Of a DNA stretch of 33,361 nt, positions 23,257 through 30,057 are shown piece after piece. This DNA comes from Actinomadura sp. KC06 (GTDB taxonomy: Bacteria > Actinomycetota > Actinomycetes > Streptosporangiales > Streptosporangiaceae), in contig NZ_SMKT01000101.1 of assembly GCF_004348735.1 (NCBI RefSeq), positions 1-33,361 on the forward strand, given 5' to 3'. Below the pieces are notes generated by a model. It had not been told where the DNA came from. It saw only the letters and a program-made list of their open reading frames with translations, and ran no database searches. Numbering within the stretch: the first letter of the stretch is position 1; every line of letters starts with the position of its first letter. The translations under genes were made by a program, and so were the position numbers.

Positions 23257-24783
23257 TCAGCGGCCCGGGCGGACGATCTTGAGCAGGGCCCGCTTGTCGG
23301 GCTTGCCGCCGGCGTCGGCTGGCACGGCGGGCACGATGGTGATCGTCTGCGGGACGCTGTCCTCGCCGAGTTCGTCCTGGACGAGCGCTGCCATCTCCTT
23401 CAGCGCCGTGCCGTCGGGGGAGCGTTCCGACGCCGGGATGATGAACGCGTGGACGGCTTCGCCGGTGCGCTCGTCCGGCGCCCCGACCACGTACGCCTCG
23501 GCGACGTCCGGATGCCCGGCCAGCACCCGCTCGATCGGGCCCGCGTACACCACCATCGCGTTGACCATCACGGCCTCGCGGGTGCGGCCGTCGAGGTGGA
23601 GGTAGCCGTCCGCGTCGAGATGGCCGAGGTCGCGGGTGCGGACCCAGCCGTCCCGGAGCGTGTCGCGGTTCTCCTCCGGGTCGTCCCAGTAGCGCGTCAT
23701 CATGTACGGGCTGCGGACGTGGATCTCGCCCGTCCGCCCCCGGCCGATCTCGCTCTCGGCGTCGTCGCGGACGCTGATCTCGACACCCGGGTGCGGACGT
23801 CCGACCGACGCCAGACGGCCCGCCGCGATGTCGGCGGGCGTCAGCATCGAGATCGAGCCCGCCTCCGTCTGCCCGTACCCGTTGTAGACGACCGGTCCGA
23901 GCCGCTCCACCGCCTCCGCCAGCCGGTGCGGGCCGAGCGGTGACCCCGACACCATCAGCGCGCGCAGGCTGCTCACGTCGGCAGGGTCGTCCCGGAGGAG
24001 GTCGAGCATCTGTCCCAGGCGCGGGACGGTCACGATCGATCCGGTGATCCCGTGGCGCTCGATCGCGTACGGGAAGATCGGGCGGCCGTCGTCCTCGGGG
24101 ATCACGGCGGTGCCGCCGCCCAGCAGGCACGGCGCGACGAACTCGAACACGACCATGCTGGCCAGCGTCCCGAACAGCATGTACCGCTCGAACGCCTCGG
24201 CGAACCCGGCGGCGACCGGGCCCCAGACGCGCGGCTGCCACGCCCAGTGCTCGCTCAACGCCCGGTAGGTGACCGCGCAGCCTTTGGGACGTCCGGTGCT
24301 GCCGCTGGTGAAGGCCAGCAGGGCCACATCGTCGGGCCGGGCGGTGATGTCGAGCGTCGCGGTATCCGGGCCGTCCAGGAGGTCGCGTGCGTTGAAAGCC
24401 GTCCCGCCGAGCGACAGGATGGGCGTCGGGCCGGCGGCTTCCAGGAGGTCCGGCGACGCGGTCTCCGGATCGATGAGGAGGGCGTCGACGTCCATTCCGA
24501 GCACGTGCGCGAGCTGCCCTGCGGCGTACCCCGGCCGGACGCCGACGACGCGGCAGCCGACCACGTGCGCGGCGATGTGCGCGGCGAACGCCTCCGGTGA
24601 GACGGACGTACGGACCGCGAGCCCGTCGCCAGGGCCGAGCCCCGCGTCCTTCAAACCGGTCGCCAGCATGCCGATGAGCTGCAGCAACTCGTCCCGGGAG
24701 ACGACCCGTCCGGCATGCTCGAACGCCGCGGTGCCCGGCGACTCGCGCAGCGCGTCAAGAAGGGATCCCGGAAAAAGACTCAT
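23257..24783 (-). CDS. Adenylate-forming enzyme (acyl-CoA synthetase-like, ANL family)
   Basis: 508 aa. It activates a carboxylic acid as acyl-AMP, normally then transferred to CoA or another thiol or amine. Seen: P-loop TSGSTGRPKG (159-168), NGYGQTEAG, the GWVRTRDLGHLDADGY motif with the ribose-binding Asp, hinge LDGRTREAVMVN and the catalytic C-terminal lysine in AGGKPDKRAL. The typical second-conformation GRxKDxI motif is altered (GRTREAVMVNAMVVY). No carrier-protein, condensation or reductase domain is fused. Firm ATG with GAGGAG 7 nt upstream. It sits upstream of the flavoprotein operon under a matching promoter, and is divergent from the first sulfotransferase gene. Confidence 0.93.
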   Translation of the reverse strand: MSLFPGSLLDALRESPGTAAFEHAGRVVSRDELLQLIGMLATGLKDAGLGPGDGLAVRTSVSPEAFAAHIAAHVVGCRVVGVRPGYAAGQLAHVLGMDVDALLIDPETASPDLLEAAGPTPILSLGGTAFNARDLLDGPDTATLDITARPDDVALLAFTSGSTGRPKGCAVTYRALSEHWAWQPRVWGPVAAGFAEAFERYMLFGTLASMVVFEFVAPCLLGGGTAVIPEDDGRPIFPYAIERHGITGSIVTVPRLGQMLDLLRDDPADVSSLRALMVSGSPLGPHRLAEAVERLGPVVYNGYGQTEAGSISMLTPADIAAGRLASVGRPHPGVEISVRDDAESEIGRGRTGEIHVRSPYMMTRYWDDPEENRDTLRDGWVRTRDLGHLDADGYLHLDGRTREAVMVNAMVVYAGPIERVLAGHPDVAEAYVVGAPDERTGEAVHAFIIPASERSPDGTALKEMAALVQDELGEDSVPQTITIVPAVPADAGGKPDKRALLKIVRPGR

Positions 24784-24811
24784 TGCCCGACTCCTCGATT
24801 ACGCCCACAAT
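24783..24811 (+). promoter_or_regulatory. Candidate promoter of the first sulfotransferase gene
   Basis: TTGCCC (24783-24788) and CACAAT (24806-24811) at 17 nt; the second copy's gene has the near-identical TTGCCG-17-GACAAT. The -35 overlaps the start codon of the divergent adenylating gene. Confidence 0.5.
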
Positions 24812-24827
24812 GCGGTTCGTCCATCGC

Positions 24828-24860
24828 AATGTAGGCGGCAAGGATCAGAGGCCGATCAGA
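24828..24860 (-). promoter_or_regulatory. Promoter/operator of the adenylating-enzyme gene
   Basis: On the minus strand two perfect TCTGATC heptamers (24854-24860 and 24843-24849) start 11 bp apart; 9 nt later comes TACATT (-10, 24828-24833), 44 nt before the ATG. The arrangement is that of a SARP-type activator site: direct repeats at one-turn spacing replacing a -35 box. Confidence 0.65.
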
Positions 24861-24882
24861 AGAACGTTCGGATGGAGGCGCC

Positions 24883-25569
24883 ATGAAGGTGATCGGCGCG
24901 GGTTTCGGCAGGACGGGCACCGCCTCCCTGAAGGCTGCCTTGGAACGGCTCGACTTCGGCCCCTGCTATCACATGTCGTCCGTCATCGCGGAGCCGCGCC
25001 GCATCCGGCAATGGCTCGACATCGGCGAGGGGCACGCGGCCGACTGGAACGACGTGTTCGCCGGGTACCGGTCGGCGCTGGACTGGCCCGCCTCGTCCTA
25101 TTGGCGGGAACTCGCCGACCACTATCCCGACGCGAAGGTGGTCCTGACCGTCCGCGACCCTGAGCGGTGGTACGACAGCGTCGCGTCCACGATCTTCGCC
25201 CGCGCTCTGGCGGAACGGCGGCTGCCGCTGCGGCGGAGGATCGTCCGATGGCTGGTCAAGCGGCGGTCGCCGGACTTCGCGCTCTATCCCCGCATGGCCC
25301 GGGCAACGGTCATGGACCGGGTGTTCGGTGGGCGCATCGACGACCGCGACCACGTCCTCGACGTCTTCGACCGGCACATCGCCGAGGTCAAGGCCGCGAT
25401 CCCGGACGGGCGGCTGCTGGTCTTCGACGTCGCGGAGGGCTGGGGGCCGCTGTGCGCGTTCCTCGGCGTCCCCGTCCCGGACGAGCCGTTCCCGCAGTCG
25501 AACGAGCGCGCCGCCTGGCACGGCAAACGCCCGCGCCGCCTGGCCCGCCTGATCCTCCGCGGCCGCTGA
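24883..25569 (+). CDS. Sulfotransferase-fold protein, copy 1
   Basis: 228 aa, P-loop nucleotide-like sulfotransferase fold. Seen: the 5'-phosphosulfate loop GAGFGRTGTASLKAALE at the N-terminus, FGPCYHM, and the 3'-phosphate region DAKVVLTVRDPERWYDSV with Arg and Ser. Family members are thought to move a sulfuryl group from PAPS to a hydroxyl or amine, though the acceptor for this subfamily is not established. GGAGG 4 nt before the ATG. A close paralogue of identical length follows 857 bp downstream with long DNA-identical tracts, so this is a recent tandem duplication or is kept similar by gene conversion. Divergent from the adenylating enzyme. Confidence 0.85.
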   Translation: MKVIGAGFGRTGTASLKAALERLDFGPCYHMSSVIAEPRRIRQWLDIGEGHAADWNDVFAGYRSALDWPASSYWRELADHYPDAKVVLTVRDPERWYDSVASTIFARALAERRLPLRRRIVRWLVKRRSPDFALYPRMARATVMDRVFGGRIDDRDHVLDVFDRHIAEVKAAIPDGRLLVFDVAEGWGPLCAFLGVPVPDEPFPQSNERAAWHGKRPRRLARLILRGR

Positions 25570-25614
25570 CCGCCGTTCCGGACGGCCCGTCCAGAAGTGG
25601 TCGGAAGTAGATCA

Positions 25615-25643
25615 TTGCCGTATTCTTCGCGTCTACCGACAAT
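25615..25643 (+). promoter_or_regulatory. Candidate promoter of the second sulfotransferase gene
   Basis: TTGCCG (25615-25620) and GACAAT (25638-25643) at 17 nt. The leader, about 90 nt, carries the 16-bp tandem repeats. Confidence 0.5.
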
Positions 25644-25666
25644 TCTGTGCGATCACCGCGAACGCG

Positions 25667-25714
25667 GACGGTACGGATCACAGACGGTTCGGATAACGAA
25701 CGGTGCGGATCACA
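25667..25714 (+). repeat. Three 16-bp tandem repeats in the sulfotransferase-2 leader
   Basis: Three contiguous units of consensus RACGGTNCGGATMACR (25667-25682, 25683-25698, 25699-25714), with a degenerate GCGGATCAGC fragment after them. They lie downstream of the promoter and end 25 nt before the ATG; absent from copy 1. Could be an operator array or a leader RNA element. Confidence 0.75.
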
Positions 25715-25739
25715 CGCGGATCAGCGGAACGGAGTCGCG

Positions 25740-26426
25740 ATGAAGGTGCTGGGAGCGGGCTTCGGACGGACCGGCACGGCCTCCCTCCAGACCGCGCTGG
25801 AACAGCTCGGCTTCGGCCCCTGCTACCACATGTGGGGCGTCATCTCGGAACCGCACCGCATCCGGCACTGGCTCGACACGGAGGACGGCGGAGACCCTGA
25901 CTGGGACGAGGTCTTCGCCGGATACGCGTCGGCGGTGGACTGGCCGGCGGCGTCCTACTGGCGGGAACTCGCCGATCATTACCCGGACGCGAAGGTGGTC
26001 CTGACCGTCCGCGACCCCGCACGGTGGTACGACAGCATCTCGTCCACGATCTTCGACCACATCCAGGGGGAGCGCCGGCCGTCGCCGCGGCAGCGGATCG
26101 TCCGGTGGCTGGTGGCGCGGCGGTCACCGGACCTCGCCCGCCTCAACGACCTCGTCGAGACGACCATCGTGGACCGCGCGTTCGGCGGGCGCATCGAGGA
26201 CCGCGACCACGTCCTCGACGTCTTCCACCGGCACGTCGCCGAGGTCAAGGCCGCGATCCCGGACGGGCGGCTGCTGGTCTTCGACGTCGCGGAGGGGTGG
26301 GAGCCGCTGTGCGCGTTCCTCGGCGTCCCCGTCCCGGACGGGCCCTTCCCGCGGTCCAACGATCGCGCCGAGTTCCACCGCCATCTGTCCGGCCGGCTCC
26401 GCAGAGTCATCCTTCACGGCAGCTGA
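25740..26426 (+). CDS. Sulfotransferase-fold protein, copy 2
   Basis: 228 aa paralogue of the preceding gene, with the same motifs: GAGFGRTGTASLQTALE, FGPCYHM, and DAKVVLTVRDPARWYDSI. The C-terminal third is almost identical to copy 1 (RDHVLDVFHRHVAEVKAAIP, AEGWEPLCAFLG), while the middle differs (VSDLARLNDLVETTIV region), where acceptor specificity usually resides. The frame remains open upstream to 25647, but the ATG at 25740 has GGAG upstream and aligns with copy 1. It ends 8 nt before the convergent permease gene. Role: probably sulfation or a related transfer in the same pathway; inference. Confidence 0.85.
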   Translation: MKVLGAGFGRTGTASLQTALEQLGFGPCYHMWGVISEPHRIRHWLDTEDGGDPDWDEVFAGYASAVDWPAASYWRELADHYPDAKVVLTVRDPARWYDSISSTIFDHIQGERRPSPRQRIVRWLVARRSPDLARLNDLVETTIVDRAFGGRIEDRDHVLDVFHRHVAEVKAAIPDGRLLVFDVAEGWEPLCAFLGVPVPDGPFPRSNDRAEFHRHLSGRLRRVILHGS

Positions 26427-26434
26427 CCGGGAAG

Positions 26435-27871
26435 TCACCCGTCGCGGTCTTCCTTGCCGCCGTCGCCCGCGATGCCCGACAGCGTCGGACGGCGGTGCAT
26501 GGCCAGCAGCACGATCAGCACGACGACGCCGATGCCGAGCCAGATGAACCCGAGCTCCTGCGCGGCGACGTCCGCGTTGTAGACGACGTAGCCGAGGAAG
26601 CAGAAGCCGACCACTGGCACGATCAGATGGGCCCACCAGTTCCGGCTTCTCGACCGCACCACGTAGTGGACGACGACCGAAACGTGCAATGTCAGGAAGG
26701 CCGTCATCGCACCGAAGTTGACCAGCGAGCTGAGCAGCGTGATGCCGTCGTCCCGCTGCTCCATGTAGAGGCCGAGGGCCAGCGAGATGATGGCGACCAG
26801 CAGCGTCGCGTTCACCGGCACCTGCCGCTTGGCGTGCACCTTGGCGAGGAAGCCGGGCAGCTGCCTGTCGCGCGCCATGGCGTACAGCAGCCGGGACGTC
26901 GCGGCCTGCGCGACCAGGGAGTTGGCGAACCCCCATGCGATCGCGGTGGCCGCTGCGGTGAGCTTGGCCAGCCAGACCCCGCCCGCGACATCGGCGGCGT
27001 CGTAGAAGGAGGTGCCCTCGGGGTCGCCGTCCGAGATCAGCTTGTCCGGGTTTTCCACGAGCAGCGACGCCACCCAGGTCTGGACGATGAACAGCACGCC
27101 GACCAGCAGCAGCGCGGCCACCATCGACCGTCCGATGGCGCGGGCGGACTCGCGGTTCTCCTCCGCCAGCGTCGAGATGCCGTCGAAGCCCAGGAAGCTC
27201 AATACCGCGATCGACACGGCGCCGAACACCAGGCTCCACGAGAACGTCTCGTCGTTGAAGATCGGCGTGAGGCTCCCGCCGTCGTGCCCCTTGCCCTGGG
27301 CCAGCGCCACGACGCCGACCACCAGGAAGATCGTCAGGACGATCAGCTCGGCGACCAGCATGATGCGGGTGATCCGCGCGGTCATCTCGATGCCGAAGAA
27401 GTTGACGGCCGTGTTGAGGATGACGAAGCCGACGAGCCAGAGCCACACCGGGACGTCCGGCACGAGCGAGTTCATCGCCACGCCCGCGATCAGGTACAGC
27501 AGCGCCGGGACCAGCACGTAGTCGAGAAAGATCATCCACCCGGCGAGGAACCCGACCGGCTGCGTGATGCCGCGTCCGGCGTAGGTGTAGACGGAGCCCG
27601 CCATCGGGAACGCCCGCGCCATCTGCCAGTACGACCCCGCGGTGAACAGCATGACCAGCATCCCGACCGCGTACGCGAGCGCGACCATGCCGCCCGAGCC
27701 CTGGAAGACGCTGCCGAAGATCCCGAACGGGGCGATCGGGACCATGAAGACCAGCCCGTAGACGACCAGGTCCTTGAACCCGAGCGACCGCCGCAGCTCC
27801 TGCTTGTACCCGTAGCGCTCGATGCTTTCAGGACCTTCTCGACCTTCCGGCCGCGCTTCCTCGACGGTCAC
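26435..27871 (-). CDS. APC-superfamily amino acid/amine permease
   Basis: 478 aa, about 12 membrane helices. Seen: the helix-1 substrate loop region VVYGLVFMVPIAPFGIFGSV, the helix-2/3 AFPMAGSVYTYAGR motif and the helix-6 break SFLGFDGISTLAEENR, all typical of APC transporters such as putrescine and amino-acid importers (PuuP-like). GTG start at 27871 with AAGGAGG upstream, firm. Substrate cannot be deduced; an amine or amino acid is likely. It is 100 bp downstream of the binding-protein gene but has its own promoter and an AT-rich double inverted repeat, so expression is probably switched by a ligand-responsive regulator. Confidence 0.92.
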   Translation of the reverse strand: MTVEEARPEGREGPESIERYGYKQELRRSLGFKDLVVYGLVFMVPIAPFGIFGSVFQGSGGMVALAYAVGMLVMLFTAGSYWQMARAFPMAGSVYTYAGRGITQPVGFLAGWMIFLDYVLVPALLYLIAGVAMNSLVPDVPVWLWLVGFVILNTAVNFFGIEMTARITRIMLVAELIVLTIFLVVGVVALAQGKGHDGGSLTPIFNDETFSWSLVFGAVSIAVLSFLGFDGISTLAEENRESARAIGRSMVAALLLVGVLFIVQTWVASLLVENPDKLISDGDPEGTSFYDAADVAGGVWLAKLTAAATAIAWGFANSLVAQAATSRLLYAMARDRQLPGFLAKVHAKRQVPVNATLLVAIISLALGLYMEQRDDGITLLSSLVNFGAMTAFLTLHVSVVVHYVVRSRSRNWWAHLIVPVVGFCFLGYVVYNADVAAQELGFIWLGIGVVVLIVLLAMHRRPTLSGIAGDGGKEDRDG

Positions 27872-27923
27872 GGTGTCCTCCTTCGCCGCGAGGAGTACCG
27901 GGAACCCCGCGGATCCAGCGCGC

Positions 27924-27968
27924 AGCCTAGAATCATTCTTTTCAAATGAAAAGCTTTTACTCGAAAAG
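27924..27968 (-). promoter_or_regulatory. Permease promoter with double inverted-repeat operator
   Basis: -10 TAGGCT (27924-27929) and -35 TTTTCA (27947-27952) at 17 nt. Two contiguous inverted repeats, CTTTTC-AAAT-GAAAAG (27938-27953) and CTTTT-ACTCG-AAAAG (27954-27968), cover the -35. The block is strongly AT-rich against its surroundings. Confidence 0.6.
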
Positions 27969-27971
27969 ACC

Positions 27972-29078
27972 TCAGAGCCGGGTGATCACGGTCAGGTCGA
28001 GGCCGTCCGCCCTGGCCAGAAACCCGCCCGTCCGCGGCGGCCCCAGCGGCGCGCACGCCCAGCTCCGCGGATCTCCCGCACCCGCGAGGAGCCGCTCGGA
28101 CGCCGCCTTGGCCCGCCGCGCGCTCAGCACCCCCGTGGCCGCGAGCGCCACCAGCAGATGGACGCCGTCGTAACACCCCTCCGCATAGGCGTCGAGAACG
28201 GGACCGCTCGGCCCGAACACCGCCCGATGCCGCTCCGCCAGGGCGATCCGCCGCTCGTCCCCCTGCCCGGCGAACGACCGCATCGCCGAATACAGCTCCC
28301 CGCTGTCGTCGCCGCCCCCAGCCAGCAACACGTTCTCCTCCAGCGCCCCGGACAACCGCACCACCCGCCCTGCAAGCCGCGACGCGGAGAACACCCGATT
28401 GAAGACAGCAAGATCCCGCCCGACCAGGCTGAGAAGCACAGCCTCGGCACGGACCTGCCTTAGCTCCTCCACAAGCCGCTCAAAGCCCGCTTCCCCGTCC
28501 GCCCACGGAAACGGTACGAGCCGCTCGTACACCACGTCCGCCCCCAGCGCCCGAACCACCCGCGAGGCCGCCCGATGCACCGACCGCGGCCAGATGTAGT
28601 CGTTCCCGATCAGCGCCCACCGCCGCAGCCTCAGCCGCTCGCTCAACCACCGCACCGCCGGACCGAGCTGCCGCGCCGGCTCGTCGCCGAGCAGCACCAC
28701 ACCGTCTCCCCGCGGCCCCCCTTCATGCGGAGGCGTGAACACATAAGGCACCCGTTCGCGCAACGCCACGTCCAGCGCCCTGTGCACATCACTCGTGTGA
28801 AACCCGACGAACGCGTCCACCAGCCCCGCGTCCGCCAGCAGCCGCGCCTCCGCCGCCACCGCTCCCGGCGCCCGTCCGGCATCGACGGGCACAAGCTCAA
28901 CCCCGAGCCCAGCCGCGTTGACCTCGGACGCAGCCAGATAGGCCGCACTCAACCCCGACGGCCCGGTCAACCCGAGCGGCCCAGACAACGGCAGCAGCAA
29001 CACCAACCGCAGCACCGAGGCGTCCGGCCCGGAGACCAATAGCTCCGCGCTGTCCCGCAGTACCACCGAACCGTCCAT
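27972..29078 (-). CDS. Periplasmic-binding-fold protein without signal peptide
   Basis: 368 aa. Type-1 periplasmic-binding fold of the branched-chain amino acid/amide class (LRLVLLLPLSGPLGLTGPSG, AASEVNAAGLGVELVPVDA, DAFVGFHTSDV, RRWALIGNDYIWPRS, DAYAEGCYDGVHLLVAL). In this family such a protein is normally secreted or anchored; here no signal peptide or lipobox precedes the domain, so it should be cytoplasmic, like the amide sensor AmiC. The ATG at 29078 gives this form; the frame extends to 29267 but only through an antisense shadow of the MarR gene. Divergent from the MarR gene (51 bp). No ABC transporter is adjacent. Likely a ligand sensor, inference. Confidence 0.85.
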   Translation of the reverse strand: MDGSVVLRDSAELLVSGPDASVLRLVLLLPLSGPLGLTGPSGLSAAYLAASEVNAAGLGVELVPVDAGRAPGAVAAEARLLADAGLVDAFVGFHTSDVHRALDVALRERVPYVFTPPHEGGPRGDGVVLLGDEPARQLGPAVRWLSERLRLRRWALIGNDYIWPRSVHRAASRVVRALGADVVYERLVPFPWADGEAGFERLVEELRQVRAEAVLLSLVGRDLAVFNRVFSASRLAGRVVRLSGALEENVLLAGGGDDSGELYSAMRSFAGQGDERRIALAERHRAVFGPSGPVLDAYAEGCYDGVHLLVALAATGVLSARRAKAASERLLAGAGDPRSWACAPLGPPRTGGFLARADGLDLTVITRL

Positions 29079-29129
29079 GACCTGGCAAGTATGCTCTCGG
29101 CAGGGCGGCCGGGCGAGGGAGGGCACAGC

Positions 29130-29588
29130 GTGGCCGAGCGGCGACACGACACGACTCTGGACCGGACGGCGAACACCGAACTCGTCGACCTCCTCACCCG
29201 CACCCAACGCGCCCTCGCCCGCGACCTGGGCGCCTTCCTCGACGAGGAGAACACGTCCGTCGAGCAATGGCGCGTCCTGCGCACCCTGGCCCGAGCCGAC
29301 GACATCTCAATGGGCGAACTAGCGGTCATAGTCGAAATCCCGCATCCGACCCTGACCCGCATAGTCGACTCGCTGGCCGACTCGGCCTACCTGTACCGCT
29401 CCCAGTCGTCCCGCGACCGCCGCCGAGTCTCCGTCCACGTCTCAGACCTGGGCCGCACCAAACTAGCCCGCCTGGAATCCCTAGCCCGCACCCACGAACA
29501 AACCCTCACCACCAAACACGGCCACGAAACAATCCGTGGCCTAACGACCCTCCTGACCCGTCTCCAGAACACCCCGCGCTTCCCCTGA
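29130..29588 (+). CDS. MarR-family transcriptional regulator
   Basis: 152 aa: helical dimerisation ends flanking a winged helix (VEQWRVLRTLARADDISMGE, then IPHPTLTRIVDSLADSAYLY, wing SSRDRRRVSVHVSDLGR). The length is normal. GTG at 29130 is chosen for the GGAGGG six bases upstream; the open frame from 29091 has none. MarR proteins repress neighbouring genes until a small ligand binds; here the divergent binding-fold gene and the permease beyond it are the obvious targets. Its own site is not evident in the 51-bp gap. Confidence 0.9.
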   Translation: MAERRHDTTLDRTANTELVDLLTRTQRALARDLGAFLDEENTSVEQWRVLRTLARADDISMGELAVIVEIPHPTLTRIVDSLADSAYLYRSQSSRDRRRVSVHVSDLGRTKLARLESLARTHEQTLTTKHGHETIRGLTTLLTRLQNTPRFP

Positions 29589-30057
29589 AGCCGGTCCAGC
29601 CCGCGAACCGCGCAATTCTGCACACTGGCAAGCCGGCGAATCCCGTTTGCGGGCACATGCTTGATTGTGCGGTGATCGGTATTGGCCGCGAGGCAACGGT
29701 GGTCCTCCTCGTTTACGGCAACTCCTGACGTTCTGCTCGTCCCGGTGGTTTTCCCGAGACCAGAGACGGGTCAGAAACCCGTCCTGCAGGCATGGTCGGG
29801 ACCCGGCTCCGCGCCCCGTTCCGCCCCGGCTCCGATCGGCTTCGGGCTTGATGCGAGCGCTATTCGAGGTCAGACGATGGGCAGCTATTAATTCTCTGTC
29901 CACAACCTCTATTTTGAAATGTCCCTTTTGTATATTGGTCTGATGAAGATGTTAGTATCTGATCACCCCCGCGACATGACCACAATTTCGTCTCACCTGT
30001 GCTGATGCGTTTAATTGGGGGTTGTTGTGAGGGGTTCTCGTCGGACGGCCGTTCCTC
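29589..30057 (+). other. Non-coding gap upstream of the Rhs gene
   Basis: No convincing gene. The left part is GC-rich with small hairpins (CCCG-TTTG-CGGG at 29642-29653; GACGGGT-CAGAA-ACCCGTC at 29765-29783). From about 29880 to 30010 the DNA becomes AT-rich, with promoter-like hexamers (TTGTAT at 29928, TAGTAT at 29953, spacing 19, not ideal). A 20-codon ORF at 29943-30005 has no ribosome site. The composition shift suggests a boundary of acquired DNA. Confidence 0.55.

Noticed and set aside
29914..29936. TTGAAA and TATATT as a Rhs promoter
   Set aside because: The spacing is only 11 nt, too short for a sigma-70-type promoter.
29943..30005. A 20-codon ORF before the Rhs gene as a leader peptide
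   Set aside because: No ribosome site, no amino-acid bias and no attenuator-like hairpin after it.
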